DNA of 64,000 nt from Piezodorus guildinii (taxonomy: Eukaryota; Arthropoda; Insecta; Hemiptera; Pentatomidae). Below, in pieces: positions 27,801-32,149 of this stretch. Below the pieces are notes generated by a model. The model did not search any database and had not been told where the DNA came from. It worked only from the letters and a program-made list of their open reading frames with translations. Position 1 is the stretch's first letter. Each line of letters opens with the position of its first letter. The position numbers were made by a program, and so were the translations under genes. The DNA is taken from assembly GCA_023052935.1 (NCBI GenBank), contig CM041298.1:118070977-118134976 (forward strand), in the 5' to 3' direction.

Positions 27801-27996
27801 AACGAATAACTGGATATATTCGACATATTGATAACGAATAACTTGATATATTCGACATATTGATAACGAATAACTCGATATATTGATAACGAATAACTAA
27901 CTAAAGATTTTTACTACCCCTAATAAAATATAATATTGTAGTATAATTTCTCACCCAAAATCGTGAGCCGCAAAAACTGTTCAGAGTTTCTTCCAT
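3040..27996 (-). CDS. MRP1: ABCC/MRP1-like ABC transporter, N-terminal 495 residues in ten exons; gene runs off the left edge
   Basis: Membrane exporter of the ABCC (multidrug resistance-associated protein) family, which pumps glutathione, glucuronate and other conjugates out of cells using ATP. Ten exons join into one frame of 1485 nt. Residues 1-197 form TMD0 (hydrophobic segments such as VLWIPFLFLWMF and SGLLFLFWLFVSFFGF). Residues about 198-262 carry the L0 region with the conserved NPNPEDGAPYPARLL stretch, and about 262-495 begin TMD1, including KLSNAARKETTLGEIVNLM and GPSVLAGVGVMLIMIPVN. All resemble MRP1 family sequences, and the order matches vertebrate MRP1 closely, including the very short first coding exon ending in Trp. 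The nucleotide-binding domains are missing because the gene leaves the window at its left end. Introns range from 77 bp to about 10.9 kb and are full of transposons. Assignment to MRP1 rather than another long ABCC protein rests on recognised motifs only. Confidence 0.93.
3379..3547 (-). CDS. MRP1: ABCC exon 9 (TMD1)
   Basis: 169 nt, acceptor CTATTTCAG, donor GTCTGT. Encodes SLKLSNAARKETTLGEIVNL and MAVDSQSIMGSLVYINYLF, ending QLG. The SNAARKxxTxGEIVNLMxVD block is the most conserved stretch of the first membrane domain in MRP1-type proteins. Confidence 0.96.
3597..3668 (+). repeat. tRNA-like SINE head (weak)
   Basis: Contains an A-box-like TGGCCCAGTGGATAGGGC and B-box-like GAGTTTCAAACTC at tRNA-like spacing, inside ABCC intron 8. 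No body or tail of the SINE families described elsewhere follows, so it is probably a fragment. Confidence 0.3.
3795..3886. repeat. Two back-to-back near-perfect hairpins with identical loops
   Basis: First hairpin: arms 3795-3817 and 3822-3844 (23 bp, one mismatch). Second: arms 3847-3864 and 3869-3886 (18 bp, perfect). Both loops read TGGT. They lie in ABCC intron 8, 2 bp apart. Confidence 0.85.
3887..4230 (-). repeat. Dispersed repeat family R2 (unclassified)
   Basis: Repeats phrases such as GGTGTACTGATTCTAAAA and AATAACTGAGTTAT twice here and again at several other places (5.57-6.15, 6.66-6.96, 14.24-14.94, 47.08-47.34 kb). Non-coding; likely decayed MITE-like DNA. Confidence 0.5.
4553..4657 (+). 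repeat. Short tandem triplication (about 35-bp unit)
   Basis: Three imperfect copies of a unit containing ACAAAGAAGGAAATATTAAA in ABCC intron 8, about 120 bp from exon 8. Confidence 0.7.
4776..4950 (-). CDS. MRP1: ABCC exon 8 (TMD1)
   Basis: 175 nt, acceptor TTTTTTTTAG, donor GTATTC. Completes Lys from exon 7 and encodes CIINFVSSDEPMWRGYFYAF and MVVGLRTRTALISTIYRK. The GxR-(I/T)(R/K)(T/S)AL..x(I/V)YRK motif is characteristic of the ABCC TMD1 coupling region. Confidence 0.95.
5058..5261 (-). CDS. MRP1: ABCC exon 7 (linker end, first TMD1 helix)
   Basis: 204 nt, acceptor TCTTTTCAG, donor GTGCGT. Starts with the third base of a codon split with exon 6. Encodes GDVVDNPTKITKEVNG, a charged linker GRKEIKPKKQ, then the TMD1 start ASILFPLIKAFGGPFMFGTF and VIEVFLGFVSPIFLK. 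Intron 6 upstream is 5.8 kb. Confidence 0.94.
5565..6180 (+). repeat. Dispersed repeat family R2
   Basis: Begins with CTCCAAAACTACTGGACC followed by AATAACTATGTTATTTTTGA-type units. The same opening occurs at about 47.1 kb. This phrase type is common in decayed arthropod DNA elements. No coding potential. Confidence 0.5.
6600..6651. repeat. (TA)n microsatellite
   Basis: About 25 uninterrupted TA units in ABCC intron 6, followed by another R2 copy (about 6655-6960). Confidence 0.95.
7082..7151. repeat. (TA)n microsatellite
   Basis: About 35 TA units directly in front of a Penelope-type hairpin-GAAAC motif. Confidence 0.95.
7183..7260 (+). repeat. Penelope-like terminal motif (hammerhead-like)
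   Basis: CTTGATGG is followed by a hairpin (GACCCAC AAT GTGGTTC) and CGAAACGTTGG. This layout recurs at about 40.75 and 62.07 kb. Similar hammerhead-like motifs are known at the ends of Penelope-like retroelements. No coding part is attached here. Confidence 0.45.
7261..8512. other. Intron 6 sequence with decayed R2 fragments
   Basis: AT-rich, non-coding. Fragments of R2 occur around 8160-8310 (AATAATAAACCAT, TTTGCAGTGTTT). No gene, exon duplicate or intact element is visible. Confidence 0.4.
8513..9150 (-). repeat. SINE-1 copy split by a solo LTR
   Basis: The minus strand carries the SINE-1 3' part (8513-8562) and body (8969-9150), with phrases such as TTAACGTCACTTTATGCTAC and AGGCTCGAGACCAC. 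A 406-bp insert with a 4-bp duplication interrupts it. Confidence 0.75.
8563..8968. mobile_element. Probable solo LTR (gypsy/17.6-type ends)
   Basis: The insert inside SINE-1 begins AGTTAATG and ends TATAACT, giving inverted AGTTA..TAACT ends, and is flanked by GTAC on both sides (8559-8562, 8969-8972). AG..CT ends with a 4-bp duplication are typical of the insect gypsy/17.6/297 lineage. It holds a TATATATA stretch near 8755 but no ORF, so no envelope or polymerase remains. Confidence 0.65.
9268..10183 (+). mobile_element. Stem-loop family R1, near full length (916 bp)
   Basis: Starts TCAGGTGCGGGCAACACA and ends with a terminal hairpin and GGGAAAGTAA. It contains the recurring phrases GACTATTTCAATTAGAATGA and GACCTTTTTGCGGGACATGG. 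Non-autonomous with no ORF, in ABCC intron 6. Confidence 0.75.
10470..10775 (+). repeat. SINE-1 copy, near full length
   Basis: tRNA-like head with decayed A and B boxes (GTGGCTCGCATGACAG, GCGAGTTTAAACCC), body with CCTGTGCGATGTCAG and CGTCCGATCAGCCACAGC, and tail AAATAAATAGACAAAA. Pol III-transcribed retroposon type. Confidence 0.8.
10894..10936. repeat. 20-bp hairpin
   Basis: Arms 10894-10913 and 10917-10936 match with one mismatch around a 3-nt loop (TATATAGATGGCATTGAGCT and its complement), 160 bp from ABCC exon 6. Confidence 0.85.
11098..11291 (-). CDS. MRP1: ABCC exon 6 (L0 linker)
   Basis: 194 nt, phase 0 to 2, acceptor ATATTCCAG, donor GTGAGT. Encodes NPNPEDGAPYPARLLLSWFE and GFRRPLVQSDIWPIRYQD, the linker signature that precedes TMD1 in long ABCC proteins (NPCPE...GYRQPLEGSDLWSL in MRP1). 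It ends in a basic stretch SERRKKN. An RTE-type LINE tail begins only about 115 bp upstream. Confidence 0.95.
11405..11712 (-). pseudogene. RTE-type LINE 3' end
   Basis: Starts with (AAT)n, the microsatellite-like tail of RTE elements. The minus strand encodes a decayed C-terminus related to the copy at 51.25-51.65 kb. Located in ABCC intron 5, just upstream of exon 6. Confidence 0.7.
12220..12339 (-). CDS. MRP1: ABCC exon 5 (last TMD0 helix)
   Basis: 120 nt, phase 0 to 0, acceptor TTTCTTAG, donor GTGAAT. Encodes GEPDVLRISSIASYCLYI and LMLLLYCVSDLTPKRSEYPP. The fifth TMD0 helix is followed by a CVSD motif like CFSD of MRP1. Only 77 bp separates it from exon 4. Confidence 0.94.
12417..12554 (-). 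CDS. MRP1: ABCC exon 4 (TMD0)
   Basis: 138 nt, phase 0 to 0, acceptor ATTCCAG, donor GTAAGA. Encodes VFCAALVIFHRKHGQRTSG and a following helix LLFLFWLFVSFFGFSQFY. The short basic loop RKHGQRTSG matches the ERRKGVQSSG loop between two TMD0 helices of MRP1. Confidence 0.94.
12615..13496 (+). mobile_element. Second mariner family copy, internally deleted, 882 bp
   Basis: TA duplications (12613-12614, 13497-13498) flank inverted repeats starting TTGGGTTGTTTCACATGAA. Its TIR and protein differ from the 1.1-kb copy, so it is a different mariner lineage. It sits in ABCC intron 3. Confidence 0.9.
12791..13405 (+). pseudogene. Mariner transposase pseudogene
   Basis: An N-terminal helix-turn-helix (FDHSAAQAARNICKAFGEGS, RRWFAKFSAG) is followed by stops, an internal deletion joining the PHDLTERQQ region to ARPHVSKHT, and a C-terminal part with YSLDLSLTDSHLF in place of YSPDLSPTD. 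The two open segments share one frame but stop codons separate them. The first catalytic Asp region is lost. Confidence 0.85.
13529..13645 (-). CDS. MRP1: ABCC exon 3 (TMD0)
   Basis: 117 nt, phase 0 to 0, acceptor TTTTCAG, donor GTAAGT. Encodes VFLGLIIALNVIEFFYNVF and a polar loop SKPTYPVDIYNPV, a TMD0 helix with an external loop. It lies between a mariner remnant (left) and repeats (right). Confidence 0.92.
13810..14230 (+). mobile_element. R1 family, 3' half
   Basis: Starts near AAATATCGGCCTGTCAGAC and ends at the terminal hairpin AGGTAAGTGAAAGTAA. The 5' TCTGGTGCGGG end is missing. Confidence 0.7.
14231..14940 (+). repeat. R2 repeat interrupted by an RTE-type LINE tail
   Basis: R2 phrases (ACTGAGTTATTTTCGAAGGT, GAGATGTGATTTCCAGATAA) flank 14384-14632. 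That segment is an RTE 3' end on the minus strand with (AAT)n start and the phrases GCTTCGGCCTACC and TTTCTCGGAATCCG. Confidence 0.6.
15139..15875 (+). mobile_element. R1 family, near-complete copy with shortened 3' part
   Basis: Starts TCTGGTGCGGGCAACGAC and ends ATAGGTACGCGAAAGTAA. It includes the internal CA-rich patch (CACACACGGACACACACCC). The segment before the terminal hairpin is deleted. Confidence 0.75.
15876..16533. other. Intron 2 sequence without recognised features
   Basis: AT-rich, with no ORF and no similarity to the other families that I can see. It ends in a long homopolymer. Confidence 0.35.
16534..16610. repeat. 77-nt poly(A) tract
   Basis: Uninterrupted A run in ABCC intron 2. 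It may be the tail of a retroposed sequence or a slippage expansion; such lengths are often miscounted in assemblies. Confidence 0.9.
16676..17005 (-). pseudogene. Jockey-like LINE 3' end inside R1
   Basis: T-rich left end (poly(A) on minus), then a C-terminal reverse-transcriptase tail with HDKLQGHPNTLIND and RRLKRSWMRDLLL before a stop. The same signature occurs in the copy ending at 49.5 kb. It abuts a truncated R1 copy. Confidence 0.75.
17006..17742 (+). mobile_element. R1 family, 5'-truncated
   Basis: Shares ACTATTTCAATCAGAATGAA, CAAAATGCATGGTATAAAGT and terminal TAAGTGAAAGTAA with other copies. The 5' end is replaced by the LINE insertion. Confidence 0.65.
18355..18460 (+). pseudogene. 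RTE-like reverse transcriptase scrap
   Basis: Plus-strand frame reads ISGHTFEHIDKFKYL, like the FEKVDKFKYLG segment that follows the palm of RTE-clade reverse transcriptases. Too short for more. The preceding 18050-18350 is less AT-rich but gives no recognisable protein. Confidence 0.4.
18467..19255 (+). mobile_element. R1 family, lacking the 3' terminal hairpin
   Basis: Starts TCAGGTGCGCGCAATACA and runs through GACCTTTTTGCGGACTTGG, then breaks off before the terminal stem-loop. Confidence 0.7.
19465..19625 (+). repeat. SINE-1 fragment
   Basis: Contains GGTGGTCCTAGGGTTTTTTA and GAGCCTGTGCGATGTCAGGT but lacks a complete head and tail. Confidence 0.65.
19644..19915 (-). mobile_element. Retroposed insert of unknown family with 13-bp target duplication
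   Basis: GATTAGTTTATTT occurs at 19631-19643 and again at 19916-19928. The insert has a T-rich left end (poly(A) on minus) and about 240 bp of notably G-rich plus-strand sequence with no ORF. The long duplication and tail indicate LINE-mediated insertion of a SINE or truncated LINE 3' end. No second copy is seen here. Confidence 0.65.
20397..20579 (-). repeat. 3' LTR of the gypsy-like element
   Basis: Matches the other LTR except for one extra C near 20521. Boundaries follow from TG..CA ends and the CAGGT duplication. Confidence 0.9.
20608..21165 (-). pseudogene. Integrase C-terminal part (frameshifted from the gag-integrase ORF)
   Basis: Continues the integrase in another frame: VSPSELFYGRKIRSAIPTLS, then the C-terminal domain GDIVLKKVDKPLHQ with RRVIRNSSAFKML, and a Glu-rich tail. 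The separation from the upstream ORF is a single-nucleotide shift. Confidence 0.85.
21203..22654 (-). CDS. Gag fused in frame to integrase (gypsy-like, RT missing)
   Basis: The first ATG after the 5' LTR starts MEKLPLPTFNISQDGNDWKR, a gypsy gag with the capsid-like region and Cys-His knuckles (CYRCGSQKHLSTC, CTKCNLKGHFAKYC). About 290 residues in, the frame passes directly into the integrase: zinc-binding HKGHPG..CCMSC, and catalytic DDE core with LDFKGPL, VDNGKQF and NGAVERQNK. Protease, RT and RNase H (normally about 700 residues) are deleted without loss of frame. A 1-nt frameshift near 21205-21225 stops this frame before the integrase C-terminus, which continues at 20608-21165. Confidence 0.88.
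   Translation of the reverse strand: MEKLPLPTFNISQDGNDWKRWKRGFELYLQAKNITCDRRKKALLLATGGFELQDIYFSLPDSQEQEGDEKNNLLYSKAVSALDKYFIPKVNYTYERYMFSQITQESDENIEHYLSRLRTQAKNCNFEDFLNHQLCDQIVEHCRSSELRKELLRKSSLDVDEVLEIAKSLEALQVQQAAYGKDKSKVEEESIQAINKNTGNFSSSNTFKRSCYRCGSQKHLSTCDSCPALDKNCTKCNLKGHFAKYCRTKLGKSHTKGNVNRVNCEVSDSDDGEGIFVVSDLKRNNNAILRGTRIVIPKNLRETVLKLAHKGHPGIVGMKNKLREKVWWPGIDKDAEKTVKCCMSCQIVGQAPLPEPMKRRELPSEPWVDIALDFKGPLRTGEHLLVITDYFSRYMEVIVLKKITSEKTVKNLIKVFSRYGLPQTITVDNGKQFNCELFRGFCERQGIKTFFSPPFWPQANGAVERQNKTLVKALKIADLEGKS
22673..22854 (-). repeat. 5' LTR of the gypsy-like element
   Basis: 182 bp. It is followed on the minus strand by the primer-binding-type TGG and then the gag start. Confidence 0.9.
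23110..24190 (+). pseudogene. I-clade-like LINE, RNase H domain and 3' region
   Basis: At 23320-23650 the plus frame reads LGKHMSVFRPEIMAINICA and THTDSQHAIGALNSYITRS, the RNase H pattern with the TDSQ catalytic Asp found in I/Loa/R1-type LINEs. The 3' end (24050-24190) matches the minus-strand copy at 0.4-0.8 kb. Other frames are broken. It lies in ABCC intron 2. Confidence 0.65.
23789..23829. repeat. Perfect 20-bp palindrome with 1-nt spacer
   Basis: CCCTCCAGTATTATCTGGTT (23789-23808), one C, then its exact reverse complement (23810-23829), inside the I-like LINE. Confidence 0.9.
24523..24696 (-). CDS. MRP1: ABCC exon 2 (TMD0, first membrane segments)
   Basis: 174 nt, phase 0 to 0, acceptor TTTTTACAG, donor GTAAGT. 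Encodes 58 residues starting ESNFTWDTDSPRLTPC, with a potential N-glycosylation site (NFT), then a hydrophobic span from VLWIP to IYT and a basic loop SKSRN. In MRP1 this is the end of the extracellular N-terminus and the first TMD0 helix. Confidence 0.93.
24811..24858. repeat. (TA)n microsatellite
   Basis: TA tract with one TACATA interruption, about 115 bp upstream of ABCC exon 2. Confidence 0.95.
25135..25350 (-). repeat. SINE-1 copy
   Basis: Minus-strand body and 3' part (TTGACGTCACATTTATGCCC, CTAAATTTTGCCTATCCAGG). A second 3'-end fragment on the plus strand lies at 25645-25725. Confidence 0.75.
25740..26390 (+). pseudogene. CR1-like LINE 3' end
   Basis: Shifting plus frames give a C-terminal RT tail including LWNSLPTHIHHASS and FKSQLFQYLLSS, the F..R...WN.LP pattern of CR1/L2-type elements. 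An AT-rich 3'UTR with CTTGTGACCAGAGG follows. Confidence 0.55.
26618..26886 (+). repeat. Minisatellite, about 39-bp unit, 7 copies
   Basis: Unit contains GGCAACATAGCAGCCCACAG and TGTGTATACTATTATATT. Copies differ by single bases. The repeat length keeps frames open on both strands, but no gene is implied. A poly-TAC patch follows. Confidence 0.95.
27008..27900 (+). repeat. AT-rich satellite (about 31-bp unit) split by a LINE tail
   Basis: The unit contains AATAACTCGATATATTCGAC and ATATTGAT. About 12 copies span 27008-27382 and about 5 more span 27765-27900, with size variants between. It lies just downstream of ABCC exon 1, in intron 1. Confidence 0.92.
27383..27764 (-). mobile_element. CR1-like LINE 3' end inside the satellite
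   Basis: Starts with (GAAT)n, then on minus TTTATT with a GGGACTAAGTCCC hairpin-like stretch. This resembles the 3' end at about 31.6 kb (GGTCCCCTAAGAATA). No coding part is left. Confidence 0.5.
27955..27996 (-). CDS. MRP1: ABCC exon 1, coding part (14 codons with start codon)
   Basis: Encodes MEETLNSFCGSRFW and ends in phase 0 at a GTGAGA donor. Human MRP1 exon 1 has the same design: a short extracellular N-terminus ending in Trp. An in-frame TAG lies seven codons upstream, so this ATG is the first in its frame on the exon. The next exon continues with ESNFTWD, matching the usual NVTW-type glycosylation context after exon 1. Confidence 0.85.
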
Positions 27997-28065
27997 CCTG
28001 AAGCGATTTCTTTTCTACAGTTGAACCTTAGTCGTGAGGGGGCAATAGGAAGGTTTATCTTGTAC
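27997..28065 (-). other. MRP1: 5' untranslated part of ABCC exon 1 with a candidate splice acceptor
   Basis: On the minus strand a run of T followed by GCAG at 28066-28069 looks like a 3' splice site, giving a 69-nt leader before the ATG. If used, at least one non-coding exon must lie further upstream (right). A dispersed-repeat copy starts about 15 bp beyond the acceptor. Confidence 0.55.
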
Positions 28066-28079
28066 CTGCAAAAAAAAAT

Positions 28080-28440
28080 GCCATTAGTGATAATAAATAA
28101 ACACTGCAAATTATTAAAAATGGTTTATTATTTCCAAATAACAATATTAGGGTATAACTGTTTATATGGCTGGTGATAGGCAATTAAGTAATATGAAAAG
28201 CACTAATTCAAAGCTATCATAAAACTACCACTGATTTTTAAAACGCCATATCTAAGCTAGTTTTTAATTTTTAATTAAATTAAAATGTTTGGTGTTTACT
28301 TATTAAGAGAAACGGATTTTTTTTTATACCGTTCGTTATTCGGATTCTAGAATAATAACAGAGTTATCAGGAAATCACATCTCTTATAAGTTGTGGCTTG
28401 ACCATATAGAATGATTTTTTTCATCGGGTTAAAAAAGGTG
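28080..28440 (-). repeat. R2 repeat next to ABCC exon 1
   Basis: Contains AACACTGCAAATTATT, TTATTTCCAAATAAC and CACATCTCTTATAAGTTGTG, all shared with other R2 copies. Its edge lies about 15 bp from the candidate splice acceptor of exon 1. Confidence 0.5.
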
Positions 28441-28750
28441 CAAAATGCATGGTATAAAGTGGCTCTTCTGGTCAGCTCATTTTGATGAAAAAAGTTTTGT
28501 AACGTCTCGGGCGTATATTTGTCTTAAATATGAAATTTCAGTTTCATAGGACTATTCATTTTCGCCCGGGAGTTACCACACAGACCTTGTTGCGGGACTT
28601 GATTATTCGGGCGAAAATGAATAGTCCTATGAAACTGAAATTTCATATTTAAGACAAATATACGCCCGAGACGTTATAAAACTTTTTTCATCAAAATGAG
28701 CTGACCAGAAGAGCCACTTTATACCATACATTTTGCACCTTTTTTAGATT
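28435..28750. repeat. Inverted repeat with arms of about 145 bp made of R1 sequence
   Basis: 28435-28580 is nearly the exact reverse complement of 28606-28750 (GCAAAATGCATGGTATAAAG against the complementary stretch near 28730), with about 25 bp between. Confidence 0.88.
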
Positions 28751-29668
28751 TTCTCAAAAACGGTTCCGACGATTTCGATTAAACTCGCTATATCGATGTA
28801 AAATTTAATAGGCTTTAATATAATATAGTTTTCATTCTAATAAAAATGGTCTGACAAGGCTTAAATACCGATATTTTAAAGTTTCTTTCTCTAAAGTACC
28901 TTTAATTTTGTTGATTATAGAAAAATAACCATATTATCTTGTTACCACTGATGAAAAACAGGTAAATATATAAATTTAATGAATTTGATAAACAACTAAA
29001 GGAGAAAACAGAAAAAATATTTTTTAATGCAATTTTTCGTTTTTGAACATAAGAGCAATAATATACATGTATGATATACCGTTGGAAAGCTAAAGATTTT
29101 GGAAAAAATATTATCTCATACACAAGCTTTTAAACGTTAATAGAGAGTGAAGAAATGAACATAAAACTAACTGATTATATTAGATAATAATATAATATAT
29201 TTTTAATAAAACACATGTTTCTATATAAATTCAATTTAATTAATTCCTTAATAGTTTCACGTATTTTTATCTGAAAATTCTTTCATTGATTTTAAAAATA
29301 ATACCCAACTAAAAGAGAAAACTGAAAAAAAAAATGTAATGCAATTTTTTGTTTTTGGACATAAGAGCAGTAATATACAGCTATGATATACCGTTGGAAA
29401 GCTAAAGATTTTAGAAAAAAATATTATCTAGTACACAAGAGCTTGTAAAAGTTAATAAACAGTGATGAAAAGCCGATAAAACTAACTGATTATTTTAGAT
29501 AAAAATATAATACATTTTTTAATAAAACACCTGTTTCTATAGAAATCCCATTTAATTAATTCCTTAATAGTTTTAATAATTTTATCTCTAACTGTATTTG
29601 AAATTTTTTTAATCGATTTATAAAACGGAGGTAAGTGAGAGTCGTGTGTTGCCCGCACCAGATTTTTT
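28606..29668 (-). mobile_element. R1 family, minus strand, with internal duplication
   Basis: Ends (its 5' side) at CCCGCACCAGA (29658-29668). The segment with ATGATATACCGTTGGAAAGC occurs twice (about 29070 and 29385), so either two copies are joined or one is duplicated. Confidence 0.7.
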
Positions 29669-29679
29669 TTGTTAGGGTT

Positions 29680-30480
29680 AAAACCTGAATTAACTGTACT
29701 TTAACTACATACATGGCTAGGTTGCATTTAAAGTCATTGAAAAAATTCCAAAGTACTTTGTTACCAACTGCCATCCATCAATTTAGGTTTACTTTAAGCG
29801 TGTATACAGGCACTATCAAGTGTCTCACTGCTGTGACAGTACTATCAAGACCAGTCGTCTAATTATTTCGGGGTTAAAACGTTGATTTTTATGAATAACT
29901 ATTTTGTTTGATAAGCAATAAAATTTGCAATATGTGACGAAATACATATATTATGTAATCGGTGTGGAGAGTGTAGCCTTCATGTGTGGGACTAAATCAA
30001 CGTAGAGCTGTATTTCATAGATTGCTAACTAAACAATGACAACCGATGAGTGTAATTATTAGCATCCGTTTGTCTTCATTTTTTTTTTTTTTTTGTCATA
30101 TTAACTCAATGCCAAACCGAAACTTTCAAGGGTTTCAGAAGTGTGTGAAATAATTCGTCTTAACCTTTTACCAGAAGTCGAACATAGCTTTAATTTGTTC
30201 ACCTGTGTTAATGATTATTTTTGGTAAATTTTAATATTTTCACTTTGCTATATATGGAATATATATATATAGTAAGGGAAAGTATTGCGATCGTGAAAAT
30301 TGTCGAATACGAATTTTCACCTATAATACAAGTCGTACAAAAAAGGCTTCTGCGTGTAAGTGGTAAATTAAATGACTAGCTCAAAAACGATGTTATATAA
30401 AACCAAAATTTCATATTTTAGAAGCGTAAATGCCCTGAAATGTGACAGCGAATTTTCAATTATTCTGATTGAAAAGTTTT
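29680..30480. other. Upstream or intron sequence with R1 fragments
   Basis: 29680-30240 shows no recognised feature. 30245-30330 carries an R1 end (TAGTAAGGGAAAGTATTGCG) and part of its neighbour. Confidence 0.35.
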
Positions 30481-30483
30481 ACA

Positions 30484-30868
30484 GAACATTTTTTTTTTTT
30501 TTTTTTAAATATAATTTTATTGAAATTTACAACTGTACAAAAAATACATCAAGTAAATATGCTGTAATGTTATAACACATGAAATGAACATGAAGAGAAA
30601 CTGCCCATTGGCAGCACTCTTTGGTAGTGAGTCTAAACAAGAAGGTCTCGAGGCCATCTTCTTTTCAGACGCCTCGGAGGATTATCAGGAATGAATGAGG
30701 AAGTAAGGATTGAAACTAATGGATTAGAGTGGGAGTGGAGTTTTTCATGGAAGGTGTGATACCTGGTACGGGCCAAATCGGCAACATATGGAACATTAAG
30801 ATCATTGAGGATGATTTTATTCGTGACAAAGTAAGGAGCGTTAAGGATTTTGCGAACAGAACTTAAAT
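30484..30868 (-). pseudogene. Jockey-like LINE, 5'-truncated
   Basis: T-run at left (poly(A) on minus), then 3'UTR and the RT C-terminus NAPYFVTNKIILNDLNVPYV and RRLKRRWPRDLLV. It shares its 3' end with the copy at 39.6-40.0 kb. Confidence 0.8.
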
Positions 30869-31290
30869 GCTAAATTTAAAAACGTTCTCCTGCAAGAGGA
30901 CCTTTAATTAGTAGATTTGAAAAAATTAACCATATTTTGTCAGCATTAATAGAAAACGGGAAAGTTAAGAAGTTTAAATTTGATAACCAACTAAACAAGA
31001 AAAGAGCAAAAATATTTTTTAGGTTTCTTTTTAAACATACTAACAGTAATATGCATGTATAATAGACCGTAGGAAAGCTAAAAAAAAATAGAAAATTCGA
31101 TACAAAAAGTCGTATAAGGTAATAGAGAGTGGTGAAAAACGAATAAAACTAAGTTATTGTTGTATATAATAGATTATTTAATAAAGAAAATGTTTCTATC
31201 GACACTCAAAGTCATTCATTAACGTTTTTTCAAATCTAACTTTTTTTTATATTAATCTAAACAACGGAGGTAAGTTAAAGTTACTTATTG
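30869..31290 (-). mobile_element. R1 family fragment, strongly diverged
   Basis: Retains AACCATATTTTGTCAGCATT and AACGGAGGTAAGTTAAAGTT but lacks the GCCCGCACCAGA terminus. Confidence 0.5.
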
Positions 31291-31315
31291 TATGCCTAAA
31301 TAAAAATGAAAAAAA

Positions 31316-31598
31316 CAAGCATCAATTGGAAATTATAATGGTTTCTTAATCCATTTGGAAATTATAATGGTTTCTTAATCCATTTGGAAATTATAATGGT
31401 TTCTTAATTTTAATCCCAGAATAAAGTAAAGAAATGTATATTAATTTTAATAAATAATTGTAACTAAGAAATAATTTTAATAAATAACTGTAACTAAGAA
31501 ATAAATTTAATAAATAACTGTAACTAAGAAATAATTTTAATAAATAACTGTAACTAAGAAATAATTTTAATAAATAACTGTAACTAAGAAATAATTTA
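31316..31598 (+). repeat. Two adjacent short tandem arrays
   Basis: Three copies of a 29-30-bp unit with GGAAATTATAATGGTTTCTT (31325-31405), then five copies of a 29-bp unit with AATAACTGTAACTAAGAAAT (31445-31598). Confidence 0.9.
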
Positions 31599-31609
31599 CT
31601 TCGGCAAAC

Positions 31610-32140
31610 TTATAAGAAACAGAAAGAAAATTTATTTTGGTACAAGGTCCCCTAAGAATAACAGATAAAACTGAAACTGAAAAAATATATAATTTTAATA
31701 ACCGTATATTATTATGTTTAGAAAAAGAAAATTAAAATAACAGCTCATATATTATAGAAAAAATAAGCAAAGATAACAATGAAAAAAAAAAATACTCCGG
31801 TTGATGTTTAAGAGTAGGAACACAGTTCAATGGAACAGCCACATGTATTAACGTCGTTTTGATAAATAAGAATGTATTAAAAGGGGTTAGATTTAAATAA
31901 AGACAGGAATGGAGCATGGCGGGTTTTTTATAGGAGAGTATTCCAGAAGACAGTGGACCGACCTAAAAAAGTGCACTCATATTTTTTCGGTTCTATGGAA
32001 AGGTGTACAGAGGTCAAAAAGACAGGTTTCGTATTCTGGGAATGAATTAAGGATTTAAATTGCAAGAGTCTGCAGATGTAGAATATAAACATGCATAAGC
32101 GATGGTCATTCATAAATAGGTTGGTCGCAGCTTATACATC
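31610..32140 (-). pseudogene. CR1-like LINE C-terminal RT and 3'UTR
   Basis: Minus frames read PKKYECTFLGRSTVFWNTLL and, shifted, HAPFLSLFKSNPF. This is the CR1-type tail (FxxRxxxxWNxL). Stops and frameshifts are present. Confidence 0.55.
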
Positions 32141-32149
32141 TCATCTTTA

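Noticed and set aside
26618..27900. Possible CRISPR-like arrays
   Set aside because: The repeats are head-to-tail without unique spacers, in a eukaryotic genome with introns and retrotransposons.
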